Shown piece by piece: positions 1 to 9,225 of a stretch of DNA of 64,000 nt. This stretch comes from Nocardioides baculatus (GTDB lineage Bacteria; Actinomycetota; Actinomycetes; Propionibacteriales; Nocardioidaceae): positions 124,001 to 188,000 of the forward strand of contig NZ_JAERSG010000006.1 of NCBI RefSeq assembly GCF_016735675.1. The letters are read 5' to 3'. Numbering within the stretch: position 1 is the first letter of the stretch; each line of letters starts with the position of its first letter. A program made the position numbers and the translations under genes. Under the pieces are notes generated by a model, which searched no databases, had not been told where the DNA came from, and saw only the letters and a program-made list of their open reading frames with translations.

Positions 1-1331
1 CGCCAGAAGTCGCGCATCGTGTCGCGGAACTGGTCGTTCCACTCGATCCACGGCGGCGGGAACTCACCCACCCGGTAGCCGTCCATCGAGGCGTCCCACG
101 GCTCGGCGACGAGCTTGACGTGCCGCAGCACCGGGTCCTGGCCGATGGCGGTGATCAGGTGGCTGCCCATGTCGACCACCTGGTTGGTGCGCGTCAGGGC
201 GCTCATCAGGTCGAAGCGGAAGCCGTCGACGTGCATCTCGTTGACCCAGTAGCGCAGCGAGTCGAGGATCAGCCGCAGGCTCTGGGTGTGGGTCGCGTCG
301 ACGGTGTTGCCGCAGCCCGTCACGTCCCAGTAGGTGTCGGCCATCGGCTCGGCGTCGTCGTCCCCGTCGCCGGGCGGCGGCACGACGCGCTGGTAGTAGC
401 CGAGGTCGTCGAGTCCGCGGAAGCTCAGGGTCGGGCCGAGCGGACCGGCCTCGGCGGTGTGGTTGTAGACCACGTCGAGGATGACCTCGAGCCCCGCCCT
501 GTGGAAGGCCTTCACCATGTCCTTGAACTCGGTGACCTGCTGGCCGCGGTCCCCGGACGAGCTGTAGGCGTTGTGGGGCGCGAAGAACCCCACCGAGTTG
601 TAGCCCCAGTAGTTGGTCATCCCGTTGGCCAGCAGCGCGGTCTCGGAGAAGAACTGGTGGACCGGCAGGAGCTCGACGGCGGTGACGCCGAGGTCGCGGA
701 GGTAGTCGGTGACCGCGGGCGTGGCGAGTCCGGCGTACGTCCCCCGCAGGTGCTCGGGCACGCGGTCGTGCAGTGCCGTCATGCCCTTGACGTGCATCTC
801 GTAGATCACGGTGTCGCGCCAGCGCCGACGCGGCGGGGTGTCAGCGCCCCACTGGAACTCGTCGTGGACGACGACGCTGCGCGGCACGTAGTCCGCCGAG
901 TCGACGTCGTTGCGCACCGTCGGGTCGTCGCGGTCGTGGTCGAAGATGGCGTCGTCGACGACCAGGTCGCCCGAGACCGCCTTGCCGTAGGGGTCGAGCA
1001 GCAGCTTGGCCGCGTTGAACCGCATGCCGGTCGCGAGGTCCCACGGACCGTCCGCGCGGTAGCCGTAGCAGCGTCCGGGGGCGACACCCGGGATGGCGCC
1101 GTGCCAGACGCCGAGCGTCGACTCGGTGAGCAGGTGCCGCTCCTCGGCCCCGTCGTCGTCGAACAGGCACACCCACACGCGGCGGGCGGCGGGTGCGTAG
1201 ACCGCGAAGTTCGTCGACTCGCGCGACCAGGTGGCGCCCAGCGGGAAGTGACGGCCGGGCCAGACGTCTCTCGTCTCGCCGTCGTGGTTCCAGACCGATG
1301 CGATGTCAGGGGGCGGTGTCACCCGGGTCAT
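1..1331 (-). CDS. glgX: Glycogen debranching enzyme GlgX, 5' part only
   Basis: This gene encodes the alpha-1,6-glucosidase that trims branches from glycogen in the cytoplasm. About 443 residues are visible from an ATG at 1331; the C-terminal part lies beyond the window start. The reading starts MTRVTPPPDIASVWNHDGE, followed by an N-terminal CBM48-like domain (TNFAVYAPAARRVWVCLFD) and a GH13 barrel with DVVYNHTAE near residue 288, DGFRFDL near 372 (catalytic nucleophile Asp) and KLVAEPWD near 409 (general acid Glu). These motifs and the isoamylase/GlgX order are characteristic. It is divergent from the enoyl-CoA hydratase gene, with 93 bp between the starts. No promoter is clear. Nothing seems damaged; the family usually has about 700 residues, so roughly 250 residues are missing. 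Confidence 0.93.
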   Translation of the reverse strand, partial: MTRVTPPPDIASVWNHDGETRDVWPGRHFPLGATWSRESTNFAVYAPAARRVWVCLFDDDGAEERHLLTESTLGVWHGAIPGVAPGRCYGYRADGPWDLATGMRFNAAKLLLDPYGKAVSGDLVVDDAIFDHDRDDPTVRNDVDSADYVPRSVVVHDEFQWGADTPPRRRWRDTVIYEMHVKGMTALHDRVPEHLRGTYAGLATPAVTDYLRDLGVTAVELLPVHQFFSETALLANGMTNYWGYNSVGFFAPHNAYSSSGDRGQQVTEFKDMVKAFHRAGLEVILDVVYNHTAEAGPLGPTLSFRGLDDLGYYQRVVPPPGDGDDDAEPMADTYWDVTGCGNTVDATHTQSLRLILDSLRYWVNEMHVDGFRFDLMSALTRTNQVVDMGSHLITAIGQDPVLRHVKLVAEPWDASMDGYRVGEFPPPWIEWNDQFRDTMRDFW

Positions 1332-1424
1332 TGTGGTGGACTCGCCACTGCACGGCACAATGCGACGTCTCACTGCGACGTCCGCATCGCATCACGCATC
1401 TCCCACCCACTCTCAGGAGCAGCC

Positions 1425-2201
1425 ATGGAGTTCGTCTCGATCGACGTGACCGACGGGGTCGCCGTGCTCCGGCTTGACCGGCCCAAGATGAACGCCATCA
1501 GCGTGCAGGTGCAGGCCGACCTCCGCGAGGCCGCCGCCGAGCTGACCGAGCGCGACGACGTACGCGCCGTGGTGGTGTGGGGCGGCGAGCGGGTCTTCGC
1601 CGCCGGCAACGACGTCAAGGAGATGGCGGAGGTCTCCTACGCCGAGATGGTGCGGATCGCCGACTCCGCGAGCTCCGCCACCACCGCGATTGCCCGGATC
1701 CCCAAGCCCGTCATCGCGGCCGTCAACGGCTACGCCCTGGGCGGGGGCTGCGAGCTCGCGCTCGCCGCGGACCTGCGCTTCGCCGCGGAGGACGCGGTCT
1801 TCGGCCAGCCCGAGGTGCTGCTCGGGATCATCCCCGGCGCCGGCGGCACGCAGCGCCTGTCCCGACTGGTCGGTACGTCGACCGCGAAGGACCTGATCTT
1901 CACCGGTCGCTTCGTCAAGGCCGACGAGGCGCTGCGGATCGGCCTCGTCGACCGCGTCGTGGCCGCCGAGCAGGTGCTCGACGAGGCGGTGTCGTACGCC
2001 GCCCAGTTCAGCGGCGCCGCTGCGCTCGCGATCCGTGCGGCCAAGGAGTGCATCGACCTGGGCTCGGAGACCGACCTCGAGACCGGCCTCCAGATCGAGC
2101 GGCAGCAGTTCGCCGCGATCTTCGCGACCGAGGACCGTACCCGCGGCATGTCCTCGTTCGTTGAGAACGGACCGGGCAAGGCAACATTCGTGGGACGTTG
2201 A
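1425..2201 (+). CDS. Enoyl-CoA hydratase/isomerase family protein
   Basis: Crotonase-fold enzyme of 258 residues, expected to hydrate 2-enoyl-CoA in fatty acid beta-oxidation in the cytoplasm. The oxyanion-hole segment ALGGGCELALAAD carries Glu110, and FGQPEVLLGIIPGAGGTQRL carries Glu130; these match the two catalytic glutamates of classical hydratases, so activity is likely. The ATG at 1425 follows AGGAGC at 1415-1420, a good ribosome binding site; an open frame runs further upstream but overlaps glgX antisense and has no such site. It stands 1.2 kb before etfBA, which accept electrons from acyl-CoA dehydrogenases, so a shared fatty-acid role is plausible. Exact substrate chain length cannot be told. 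Confidence 0.9.
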   Translation: MEFVSIDVTDGVAVLRLDRPKMNAISVQVQADLREAAAELTERDDVRAVVVWGGERVFAAGNDVKEMAEVSYAEMVRIADSASSATTAIARIPKPVIAAVNGYALGGGCELALAADLRFAAEDAVFGQPEVLLGIIPGAGGTQRLSRLVGTSTAKDLIFTGRFVKADEALRIGLVDRVVAAEQVLDEAVSYAAQFSGAAALAIRAAKECIDLGSETDLETGLQIERQQFAAIFATEDRTRGMSSFVENGPGKATFVGR

Positions 2202-2261
2202 TCCCCGCCTGACCGGCGACGACCTCGACGAACGACGCGACGAACGACTAGGAGACCCACC

Positions 2262-2564
2262 GTGGTGACGAAGATCCGGGCACGACTGGCGCAGCTCGTC
2301 TGGCTGCTGGCGGCGCTGGCAGCCCTCGTCCTGGCCATCGGCGCCCTGCTGATCGCGCTGGACGCCAACCGGAGCAACTCGCTGGTGGACTTCGTCCTGC
2401 GTGCGGCCGACTTCATCGACCTCGACGTCTTCTCGCGCAAGGACGGCATCAAGCAGTTCGAGGGTGACGGGGCCCAGGTCAAGAACGCCCTCTTCAACTG
2501 GGGCCTCGGCGCGATCGCGTACCTCGTCGTCGGTCGCCTGCTGGATCGCATCATCAAGCCCTAG
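2262..2564 (+). CDS. Small membrane protein, two transmembrane segments
   Basis: A 100-residue protein starting at a GTG (MVTKIRARLAQLVW). A hydrophobic helix at about residues 11-33 and a second at about 78-93 (NWGLGAIAYLVVGRLL) flank a middle part containing a charged stretch (FSRKDGIKQFEGDGAQ). No enzyme motif is visible and I do not recognise the family. Similar two-helix proteins occur in Nocardioides-like genomes as conserved hypotheticals. It follows the hydratase gene by 60 bases and may be cotranscribed with it. GGAGACC at 2250-2256 may serve as a ribosome binding site. Confidence 0.75.
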   Translation: MVTKIRARLAQLVWLLAALAALVLAIGALLIALDANRSNSLVDFVLRAADFIDLDVFSRKDGIKQFEGDGAQVKNALFNWGLGAIAYLVVGRLLDRIIKP

Positions 2565-2605
2565 AAGCAGCCGCGGTAGCCACGTCGCTCAACTATCGTG
2601 AGGGC

Positions 2606-3271
2606 GTGAACCGCACCTGCGTTGCCACGGCCGCCGCACTCGTCGCCCTCGCGGGCGGGGGCTGGGCGGCGCCCGCGCACGGCGCGCCCCCGTCGACGAC
2701 GACGCTCACGCTGAGCAGCCCCACATCCGCCTACGGGCAGACGGTGACCGCCTCGGCGCAGGTCGCGCTGCCCGGCGGCACGCCCGACGGGGACGTGCTC
2801 TTCATCGTCGACGGCACGCCCATCAAGGCCAACCTCCGCGGCGACGGCACCGCGAGCATCACCCTCCCGCGCGCCGTCGTCGGCACCCACTCGGTGGTCG
2901 CGCGCTTCGTCCAGTTCCCCGACCAGCAGCAGGGGAGCGACTCCGCACCCGCGACGTGGGTCGTGGCCCAGGCGCGCACGTTCGTGCAGGTCCGCGTCAC
3001 CGGCCGCGGCGCCCACACCCCGACGGCCGTCGTGATCGGGGCGGTCGGCGACTTCGGCACCCGGCCCACGGGAGCGGTGAGCGTGAGCGTGCGCCACCTC
3101 GGCACCGGCAAGGTCACCCGGCGCCAGCGGACGCTCGACCAGGCGGGGGCGGCCACAGCCCGCCTCGGCATCCTCAGGACCGGCCGCTACCGGCTGCGGG
3201 TGACGTACGCCGGCGACGCCCAGCACCTCCTCGCCCGATACACCGAGAAGTTCACCGTCCGCCAGCGCTGA
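2606..3271 (+). CDS. Secreted protein with Ig-like repeat domains
   Basis: A 221-residue exported protein. The N-terminus is a signal peptide (MNRTCVATAAALVALAGGGWAAPAHG, predicted cleavage after AHG). The rest is beta-rich, with two Big_3_5-like (bacterial Ig-like) modules: the first from TTLTLSSPTSAYGQTVTASA to about residue 125, the second from about 130 to the end, finishing in YRLRVTYAGDAQHLLARYTE, a phrase typical of these domains. It probably acts as a cell-surface or secreted structural module. The GTG start at 2606 is chosen because a TATCGT box at 2594-2599 places transcription start at the codon itself (leaderless). No catalytic motif is seen. Confidence 0.82.
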   Translation: MNRTCVATAAALVALAGGGWAAPAHGAPPSTTTLTLSSPTSAYGQTVTASAQVALPGGTPDGDVLFIVDGTPIKANLRGDGTASITLPRAVVGTHSVVARFVQFPDQQQGSDSAPATWVVAQARTFVQVRVTGRGAHTPTAVVIGAVGDFGTRPTGAVSVSVRHLGTGKVTRRQRTLDQAGAATARLGILRTGRYRLRVTYAGDAQHLLARYTEKFTVRQR

Positions 3272-3299
3272 GCCCGGGTGCGGCCTGTGAGCCACTCCA

Positions 3300-3341
3300 C
3301 CCGGATCGGCATTCCGGTCCGGGGTGACTCACTAGTAACCT
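3300..3341 (+). promoter_or_regulatory. Hairpin and likely etfB promoter
   Basis: CCCGGA at 3300-3305 can pair with TCCGGG at 3318-3323 and may end the upstream transcript. Just after it, TAACCT at 3336-3341 is a reasonable -10 box for etfBA, which would give a 5' leader of about 40 bases. The -35 region is weak, so this is a tentative call. Confidence 0.35.
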
Positions 3342-3388
3342 CGAGCGCACATCCGAGTCCACAGGAGGGGCCGCGAGGCCACACCACC

Positions 3389-4189
3389 ATGAACATTGTT
3401 GTCTGTGTGAAGTACGTGCCGGACGCCACGGCCGACCGCAAGTTCGAGGACGACAACACCGTCGACCGCGTCGGTGTCGACGGCCTGTTGTCCGAGCTGG
3501 ACGAGTACGCCGTCGAGCAGGCGTTGCAGTTCCGCGAGAAGCGTGAGGGTGAGGAGATCACCGTCACCGCCCTGACCGTCGGCCCCGAGAAGGCCGTCGA
3601 CGCGGTGCGCAAGGCGCTCCAGATGGGCGCCGACTCCGGCGTCCACGTCGTCGACGACGCGATCGCCGGCTCCGACTACCTCGGCACGTCCCTCGTGCTG
3701 GCCAAGGCCGTGGAGAAGATCAAGGCCGACGCCGGTGCCGACCTCGTCATGTGCGGCATGGCCTCGACGGATGCCTCGGGCTCGGTCGTGCCGGCGATGC
3801 TGGCCGAGCGCCTGGGTCTGCCGCAGGTCACGCTGGCCTCCGTGGTGGAGTCGCAGGGCGACCAGGTCCGCATCAAGCGCGACAACGAGGGCTCGACCGA
3901 GGTCATCGGTGCGACGCTGCCGATCGTGCTGAGCGTGACCGACCAGTCGGGCGAGGCCCGCTACCCGTCGTTCAAGGGCATCATGGCGGCGAAGAAGAAG
4001 CCGCTGGAGACGTGGTCGCTCACCGACCTCGGCCTCGACGCCGAGCAGGTCGGCCTGTCGGTGGCCTACACGCAGGTGGAGGACACCGAGGCCCGCCCGC
4101 CGCGCACGGCCGGCGAGGTCGTCACCGACGAGGACGGATCGGGCGCCGGCGCGCTGGTCGAGTTCCTCGCGTCCAAGAAGTTCATCTGA
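3389..4189 (+). CDS. etfB: Electron transfer flavoprotein beta subunit
   Basis: EtfB, 266 residues, forms with EtfA the FAD/AMP heterodimer that carries electrons from acyl-CoA and other dehydrogenases to the respiratory chain. It starts MNIVVCVKYVPDATADR, the family's usual beginning. The beta-subunit signature EARYPSFKGIMAAKKKP lies near residues 192-208, and the nucleotide-site phrase STDASGSVVPAMLAERLG is intact. AGGAGGGG at 3363-3370 is about 18 bases before the ATG, rather far for a ribosome binding site, but no closer start fits the family. The etfA gene follows after 14 bases, so the pair is one operon. Confidence 0.96.
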   Translation: MNIVVCVKYVPDATADRKFEDDNTVDRVGVDGLLSELDEYAVEQALQFREKREGEEITVTALTVGPEKAVDAVRKALQMGADSGVHVVDDAIAGSDYLGTSLVLAKAVEKIKADAGADLVMCGMASTDASGSVVPAMLAERLGLPQVTLASVVESQGDQVRIKRDNEGSTEVIGATLPIVLSVTDQSGEARYPSFKGIMAAKKKPLETWSLTDLGLDAEQVGLSVAYTQVEDTEARPPRTAGEVVTDEDGSGAGALVEFLASKKFI

Positions 4190-4203
4190 GGAGCTGCGTA
4201 GAC

Positions 4204-5157
4204 ATGTCTGAAGTCCTGGTAGTCGTCGACCACGCCGACGGCGAGGTCAAGAAGCCCACCTACGAGCTGCTGACGATCGCCAAGCGGCTCGGCGAGCCGT
4301 CCGCGGTGTTCTTCGGCTCGCCCGAGCAGGGTGACGCGGTGGCCGAGAAGGTCAAGAAGTACGGCGCTGCGAAGGTCTACGTCGTCGACGACGCCCAGAT
4401 CAAGGGCTTCCTCGTCGCGCCGAAGGCCGAGGCGCTGCAGCAGCTGGCGGAGCAGGCCGGCCCCGCAGCGATCCTCCTGCCGTCGACCTTCGAGAACAAG
4501 GAGGTCGCCGCCCGACTGGCGATCAAGATCGGCTCCGGCCTGATCACGGACGCGGTCGACGTGAGCGACGCGGGTGTGACCACGCAGAGCGTGTTCGCCG
4601 GCAACTACACGGTGCAGGCCAAGGTCACCACCGGCACGCCGATCATCACCGTCAAGCCCAACTCGGCCGCTCCCGAGGAGTCCGAGGGTGCCGGGACCGT
4701 CGAGGCGTTCGCCGCGACGATCTCGGATGCCGCCAAGGGCGCGCAGATCGTGGCCACCCAGCCGCGCCAGTCGACCGGTCGTCCCGAGCTGACCGAGGCC
4801 GCGATCGTGGTCTCCGGCGGTCGCGGCACCGGCGGCAACTTCGAGCCCGTCGAGGGCTTCGCCGACTCCCTCGGTGCTGCCGTGGGCGCCTCGCGTGCCG
4901 CGGTCGACTCGGGCTGGATGCCGCACGCGTTCCAGGTCGGCCAGACCGGCAAGACCGTCTCGCCGCAGCTCTACGTCGCCAACGGCATCTCCGGTGCGAT
5001 CCAGCACCGCGCCGGCATGCAGACGTCGAAGACGATCGTCGCGGTCAACAAGGACCCCGAGGCGCCGATCTTCGAGCTCGTCGACTTCGGTGTGGTGGGC
5101 GACCTCCACACGGTCCTGCCCGCCGCGACCGAGAAGGTCAAGGAGCGCAAGGGCTGA
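4204..5157 (+). CDS. etfA: Electron transfer flavoprotein alpha subunit
   Basis: EtfA, 317 residues, binds the FAD of the ETF heterodimer. The N-terminal half ([17 protein letters not shown] onward) is the alpha/beta domain that contacts EtfB. The C-terminal half has the FAD-binding elements [48 protein letters not shown] and [19 protein letters not shown] at 4188-4194 gives the ATG at 4204 a good ribosome binding site and overlaps the etfB stop. A strong hairpin follows at 5176-5210. Length is normal for the family. Confidence 0.96.
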   Translation: MSEVLVVVDHADGEVKKPTYELLTIAKRLGEPSAVFFGSPEQGDAVAEKVKKYGAAKVYVVDDAQIKGFLVAPKAEALQQLAEQAGPAAILLPSTFENKEVAARLAIKIGSGLITDAVDVSDAGVTTQSVFAGNYTVQAKVTTGTPIITVKPNSAAPEESEGAGTVEAFAATISDAAKGAQIVATQPRQSTGRPELTEAAIVVSGGRGTGGNFEPVEGFADSLGAAVGASRAAVDSGWMPHAFQVGQTGKTVSPQLYVANGISGAIQHRAGMQTSKTIVAVNKDPEAPIFELVDFGVVGDLHTVLPAATEKVKERKG

Positions 5158-5175
5158 GCCCCGACGACCGCACGA

Positions 5176-5210
5176 CGAACGCCCCCGGCTGCACCAGCCG
5201 GGGGCGTTCG
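5176..5210. terminator. Bidirectional hairpin terminator between etfA and the convergent gene
   Basis: Perfect 15-bp inverted repeat: CGAACGCCCCCGGCT at 5176-5190 pairs with 5196-5210 around a 5-base loop. It lies between the convergent stops of etfA and the secreted protein gene at 5225. There is no T-tract, as is common for actinobacterial terminators. Confidence 0.8.
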
Positions 5211-5224
5211 CACGCGTCGGTCGC

Positions 5225-6766
5225 TCAGATGGCCTTGACCCACACGTGCCACCCGTCGCTGCGGTGCACGAGGCGCACGATCTGACCCATGTCGATCCGG
5301 GTGCTGCGCATGCTGAACCAGAACGGCTTGTCGTAGAGCCGTTCCCCCTCGGCTGCGGAGCACCGGCCCCGCGCCGGCGTCCGGAACCGGCCGAGCCCGG
5401 TGGTGCCGTCGGCGGTGATGCGGCGGAGCAGCGTCGGCCACCTCCGCGAGCCCGGCGCTGCGACGAGACGCACGGCTGCCTGCGGGCCGTCCGGGAGTGC
5501 GACGTCGCAGCGACCCGTCGAGCCGGTCGGCAACGTGACGACGCCGAGCTCGCGGGAGATGACGTGCGTGCTGGTCGGCCCGGGCACGGCGACGTACTGG
5601 CCGTCCGGGGACGGGCCCAGGGGTCGATCGCCCATCCGGAGCGCCTGCCAGTCGTGGCCGTCGCGGGTCGTGAGCGCCACGTTGCCGCCCTTGCAGTCGA
5701 GCACGGCCACGAGCACGCCGAGGGTCTCGCCGTACGAGCCGCCCCAGTGGCACCTGGTGGGCGACGTGAACACCGTCGTCGCCGGTCCCCACATCTGGGC
5801 GACCGGGTCGTAGACCTGCACCTGCACCCGCCGCCCGGTCCGTGAGCCGAGCGCCACGAGGGGCGCACCGGGCGCGGTGAAGAACTGCACGTCGAGGCCT
5901 CCCCGGTCGGGGATCACCAGCCCGGGAGCGGACTGTGGCGTTCGCCTGCTGACGGCCCAGGGCGAGGTGGGGTCGGGACGTGAGATCACGGCCACCTGTC
6001 CCGGGTCGCCGGTCCACCCGAAGAGCGTGGTGTCGGCATCGGCGTTGGCGAAGAAGCTGTCCCGGCAGGCGTCGTCGAGCGCGAGCTGCTGCCGGGTCGG
6101 GGTCGCGTCGCCGGTGCGCGTCAGCGCCACGATCCCGCACTGCTCGCCGTCGAGGCTGCCGCCGTAGAGGAAGGACACCTGCTCGGAGTCCGTGATGGTG
6201 GCGGTCACGGTGTACTCCTGGCCCTCGCTCGCGATCTCGTGGGTCGCGAATCCGGCGGCCGTGCGGGTGACGTAGGCCTGGTGCAGCGGCCACACGGCGT
6301 TGACCCCGTCGGGGGAGATGCCGGGCTCCTCGTGGCCCTCGCCCGGGAGCGTGTACGACGACCACGTCACGCCGTCGGGCGACCACAGCGCCCGTGACGC
6401 GACCGGCGCCTGGTCCTCGGAGTAGCCGTAGCGGTCGCACTGGGCGAGGACGGCGACGGCGCCGTTGGCCGTGCGGGCGTCGACCTCGCCGCAGAAGAGG
6501 TTCTTGCGCCGCAGCACGTCGAGGCGCGGACCCCACGTGCCGGTCGCCGCGTCACGTCGCCGCGACACGACGGCGCGGTAGTCGTCGGTGGCCCACACCC
6601 GCAGCAGGTCGCCGTTCGCGAGCGCGAGCTCGACGCCGCCGACGATCTCGCGCGGCAGCTCCGTGGACGGTTGCCCCGCCGGCGCGGTCTGGGCGCCCAC
6701 CGTCGGGCCCGTCAGGACCGCTGCTGCCGTCGCGAGCGCGACGATCACCCCCGTGATGCGAGACAT
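5225..6766 (-). CDS. Secreted protein of unknown function
   Basis: A 513-residue exported protein with a signal peptide ([20 protein letters not shown], cleavage near VGA-QT). The mature part is rich in Trp, Gly, Asp and short beta-strand phrases such as [44 protein letters not shown] and [11 protein letters not shown], suggesting a beta-propeller built from sialidase/BNR-like blades. Several cysteines could form disulfides. I do not recognise a catalytic site or a specific family. The ATG at 6766 has a TATCCT box 6 bases upstream (6773-6778, minus strand), so the mRNA is probably leaderless; the promoter faces that of proA. Confidence 0.78.
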   Translation of the reverse strand: MSRITGVIVALATAAAVLTGPTVGAQTAPAGQPSTELPREIVGGVELALANGDLLRVWATDDYRAVVSRRRDAATGTWGPRLDVLRRKNLFCGEVDARTANGAVAVLAQCDRYGYSEDQAPVASRALWSPDGVTWSSYTLPGEGHEEPGISPDGVNAVWPLHQAYVTRTAAGFATHEIASEGQEYTVTATITDSEQVSFLYGGSLDGEQCGIVALTRTGDATPTRQQLALDDACRDSFFANADADTTLFGWTGDPGQVAVISRPDPTSPWAVSRRTPQSAPGLVIPDRGGLDVQFFTAPGAPLVALGSRTGRRVQVQVYDPVAQMWGPATTVFTSPTRCHWGGSYGETLGVLVAVLDCKGGNVALTTRDGHDWQALRMGDRPLGPSPDGQYVAVPGPTSTHVISRELGVVTLPTGSTGRCDVALPDGPQAAVRLVAAPGSRRWPTLLRRITADGTTGLGRFRTPARGRCSAAEGERLYDKPFWFSMRSTRIDMGQIVRLVHRSDGWHVWVKAI

Positions 6767-6772
6767 GGGCCG

Positions 6773-6798
6773 AGGATAGGGCCAACCGGTCCTACGCT
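6773..6798. promoter_or_regulatory. Compact divergent promoters for the 5225-6766 gene and proA
   Basis: The two start codons are 38 bp apart. TATCCT (minus, 6778 to 6773) is 6 bases from the ATG at 6766 and TACGCT (plus, 6793-6798) is 6 bases from the ATG at 6805. Each promoter's -35 region would overlap the other's -10 or start region, so the two polymerases should compete. Confidence 0.6.
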
Positions 6799-6804
6799 GG
6801 CCGC

Positions 6805-8055
6805 ATGAGCAGCGAGGAGTCCGTGCGCGAGGTGGCCGGTCGAGCGCGGACCGCCAGCCACGTGCTGGCCACGGCGACCCGCGCGACCAAGGACGCGGCG
6901 CTGCACGCGATGGCCGACGCCCTGCTCGCCTCCTCCGAGGCGATCCTGGCCGAGAACGCCGACGACGTCGCGCGGGCCGAGGCGGCCGGCACGCCCGCCA
7001 ACATCGTCGACCGGCTGCGTCTCGACGACGACCGGCTCGCGTCGATGGCGCAGGGACTGCGCGACGTCGCCGGCCTGCCCGACCCGGTGGGGGAGGTGCT
7101 CCGGGGCAGCACGCTCGCCAACGGCCTCGAGCTGCGGCAGGTGCGGGTGCCGTTCGGCGTGGTCGGGATGATCTACGAGGCCCGCCCCAACGTCACCGCC
7201 GACGCCGCCGGCATCTGCCTCAAGGCGGGCAACGCGGTGCTTCTGCGCGGCTCGTCGAGCGCGCGCTCGAGCAACACCGCGATCGTCGAGGCCATGCGGG
7301 GCGCCCTCGACGGCAGCGGCCTGCCCGCGGACGTCGTACAGCTCGTGCCGGGGGACACCCACGACAGCGTCAAGGCGCTGATGCGGGCCCGCGGACTGGT
7401 CGACGTGCTCATCCCGCGCGGTGGTGCCGGACTGATCCGCAGCGTCGTCGAGGAGTCCACGGTCCCCGTGATCGAGACGGGCGTGGGCAACTGCCACGTC
7501 TACGTCGACGCCTCCGCCGACCTCGAGCAGGCGCTCGCGATCGTGCTCAACGCCAAGACCCAGCGCACGAGCGTGTGCAACGCCGCGGAGTCGCTGCTCG
7601 TGCACCGCGACGTCGCCGACGAGTTCCTGCCGACGGTGGTCGAGGCGCTGCAGGCGGCCGGGGTGGTCGTCCACGGCGACCCCGCGTTCGCCGAGTACGA
7701 CGACGTGGTGCCGGTGACCGACGAGGACCACGCGGCCGAGTTCCTCGCGATGGAGATCTCGGCGGCGGTCGTGGACGACGTGGAGGGCGCGATCGAGCAC
7801 ATCCGGCGCTTCTCGTCGGGCCACACCGAGGCGATCCTCGCCCGCGACCAGGCCACCATCAGGCGCTTCGTCGCAGCCGTCGACTCGGCCGCGGTGGTGG
7901 TCAACGCCTCGACGCGGTTCACCGACGGTGGCGAGTTCGGCTTCGGTGCCGAGATCGGCATCTCGACGCAGAAGCTGCACGCCCGCGGCCCCATGGGCCT
8001 GCCGGAGATGACGTCGAGCAAGTACGTCGTGGTCGGTGACGGGCACGTGCGGTGA
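6805..8055 (+). CDS. proA: Gamma-glutamyl phosphate reductase
   Basis: ProA, 416 residues, reduces gamma-glutamyl phosphate to glutamate semialdehyde with NADPH in proline synthesis. It has the aldehyde-dehydrogenase fold: [20 protein letters not shown] (121-140), the nucleotide-binding [12 protein letters not shown] (146-157), [30 protein letters not shown] (205-233), and the catalytic Cys258 in [13 protein letters not shown]. The C-terminus [31 protein letters not shown] is typical. The start is leaderless. The usual partner proB is not inside this window. The next genes are a small membrane protein and nadD. Confidence 0.96.
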   Translation: MSSEESVREVAGRARTASHVLATATRATKDAALHAMADALLASSEAILAENADDVARAEAAGTPANIVDRLRLDDDRLASMAQGLRDVAGLPDPVGEVLRGSTLANGLELRQVRVPFGVVGMIYEARPNVTADAAGICLKAGNAVLLRGSSSARSSNTAIVEAMRGALDGSGLPADVVQLVPGDTHDSVKALMRARGLVDVLIPRGGAGLIRSVVEESTVPVIETGVGNCHVYVDASADLEQALAIVLNAKTQRTSVCNAAESLLVHRDVADEFLPTVVEALQAAGVVVHGDPAFAEYDDVVPVTDEDHAAEFLAMEISAAVVDDVEGAIEHIRRFSSGHTEAILARDQATIRRFVAAVDSAAVVVNASTRFTDGGEFGFGAEIGISTQKLHARGPMGLPEMTSSKYVVVGDGHVR

Positions 8056-8088
8056 GCCCGGCCGCTCGCAGGCGATAGGATCGCCGAC

Positions 8089-8241
8089 ATGCTGAGCACT
8101 GCCATCACGCTGGCCGCCGAGACCTCCGAGCACGGCGAGCCCGCCATCCACCCCTACTGGATCGGCGTCATCGCGCTCGGCCTCCTGCTCGTCGTGCTGG
8201 CGGCAGTCGTCTCCTTCGGTGGCGGACGCGAGCACAGCTGA
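8089..8241 (+). CDS. Small single-pass membrane protein between proA and nadD
   Basis: A 50-residue protein, [18 protein letters not shown] at its start, with a short polar N-terminal tail, [20 protein letters not shown] as a single transmembrane helix (about residues 21-42) and a charged tail GGGREHS. It is real by three signs: TAGGAT at 8076-8081 lies 7 bases before the ATG (leaderless promoter), codon composition fits neighbours, and its stop meets the start of nadD. A small membrane protein in this position occurs widely next to nadD in actinobacteria as far as I recall; function unknown. Confidence 0.75.
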   Translation: MLSTAITLAAETSEHGEPAIHPYWIGVIALGLLLVVLAAVVSFGGGREHS

Positions 8242-8245
8242 TCTC

Positions 8246-8869
8246 GTGGTGCGTCGCGTCGGTGTGATGGGCGGCACGTTCGACCCCATCCACCACGGCC
8301 ACCTGGTGGCCGCCTCCGAGGTCCAGGCGTGGTTCGACCTCGACGAGGTCGTCTTCGTCCCCACCGGCGACCCGTGGCAGAAGAGCGAACGCGACGTCAC
8401 CGAGGCCGAGCACCGCTACCTGATGACCGTGGTGGCGACCGCGGCCAACCCGCGCTTCAACGTCTCCCGCGTCGACATCGACCGTGAGGGCAGGACGTAC
8501 ACCATCGACACGCTGCGCGACCTCAAGGCCGTGATGCCCGACGCCGAGCTCTTCTTCATCACCGGTGCCGACGCCCTCGCCGACATCTTCACGTGGCGCG
8601 ACGTCGACGAGCTCTTCGACCTCGCCAACTTCGTCGGCTGCACGCGCCCCGGCTACACCATGGACCCGGAGGCGCTCGCGAAGATCCCGTCCGACCGGGT
8701 CACCATGATCGAGATCCCGGCCCTCGCGATCTCCTCGACCGACTGCCGCGACCGCAAGCGTCGCGGCGAGCCCGTCTGGTACCTCGTGCCCGACGGCGTC
8801 GTGCAGTACATCGCCAAGCACGACCTCTACGCATCACCCGCCACCGGCACCGACAAGGACACTGAATGA
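8246..8869 (+). CDS. nadD: Nicotinate-nucleotide adenylyltransferase
   Basis: NadD, 207 residues, joins ATP and nicotinate mononucleotide to give deamido-NAD in NAD synthesis. The ATP site [12 protein letters not shown] lies at residues 9-20, and the second nucleotidyltransferase motif is ISSTDCR near 165 (usual form ISSTxIR, here Asp-Cys in the middle). [22 protein letters not shown] matches the substrate loop. The GTG at 8246 is preferred because it avoids overlapping the small gene upstream; a GTG at 8219 in the same frame would add nine residues and overlap it by 23 bases. rsfS follows with a 4-base ATGA overlap. Confidence 0.94.
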   Translation: MVRRVGVMGGTFDPIHHGHLVAASEVQAWFDLDEVVFVPTGDPWQKSERDVTEAEHRYLMTVVATAANPRFNVSRVDIDREGRTYTIDTLRDLKAVMPDAELFFITGADALADIFTWRDVDELFDLANFVGCTRPGYTMDPEALAKIPSDRVTMIEIPALAISSTDCRDRKRRGEPVWYLVPDGVVQYIAKHDLYASPATGTDKDTE

Positions 8870-9225
8870 CAGCCACCGACCACGCCATCGAGCTCGTCGA
8901 GGTCGCGGCCCAGGCCGCCCACGACAAGAAGGCCGACCAGGTGCTGGCCTTCGACGTCAGCGAGCAGATCGCCATCACCGACGCGTTCGTGCTCGCCAGC
9001 GCCAGCAACGAGCGTGCCGTCGGCGCCATCGTCGACGAGATCGAGGACAAGCTCCGCGAGGCCGGCGCCAAGCCCATCCGCCGCGAGGGGCACAAGGAGG
9101 GTCGCTGGGTGCTGCTCGACTACGGCGAGATCGTCGTGCACGTCCAGCACGAGGAGGAGCGGATGTTCTACGCCCTCGAGCGGCTCTGGAGCGACTGCCC
9201 GGTCATCCCGCTCACTCTCACGTGA
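8866..9225 (+). CDS. rsfS: Ribosomal silencing factor RsfS
   Basis: RsfS (Iojap/YbeB family), 119 residues, binds L14 of the 50S subunit and blocks subunit joining when nutrients are low. The core ALDKADQVL-like phrase appears as [32 protein letters not shown], followed by [38 protein letters not shown], the family hallmark. ATG at 8866 overlaps the nadD stop by 4 bases and its own stop overlaps the GTG of the next gene by 4, indicating a translationally coupled nadD-rsfS-phosphatase operon, a common actinobacterial order. Confidence 0.95.
   Translation: MTATDHAIELVEVAAQAAHDKKADQVLAFDVSEQIAITDAFVLASASNERAVGAIVDEIEDKLREAGAKPIRREGHKEGRWVLLDYGEIVVHVQHEEERMFYALERLWSDCPVIPLTLT

Noticed and set aside
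1350..1420. Short repeats of TGCGACGTC and GCATC upstream of the hydratase gene as an operator
   Set aside because: The copies are short, irregular and compatible with chance in this composition; no symmetry was found.
120..1424. N-terminal 435-codon extension of the enoyl-CoA hydratase frame
   Set aside because: It is antisense to glgX, which has catalytic motifs; the hydratase has its own ribosome binding site and family start at 1425.
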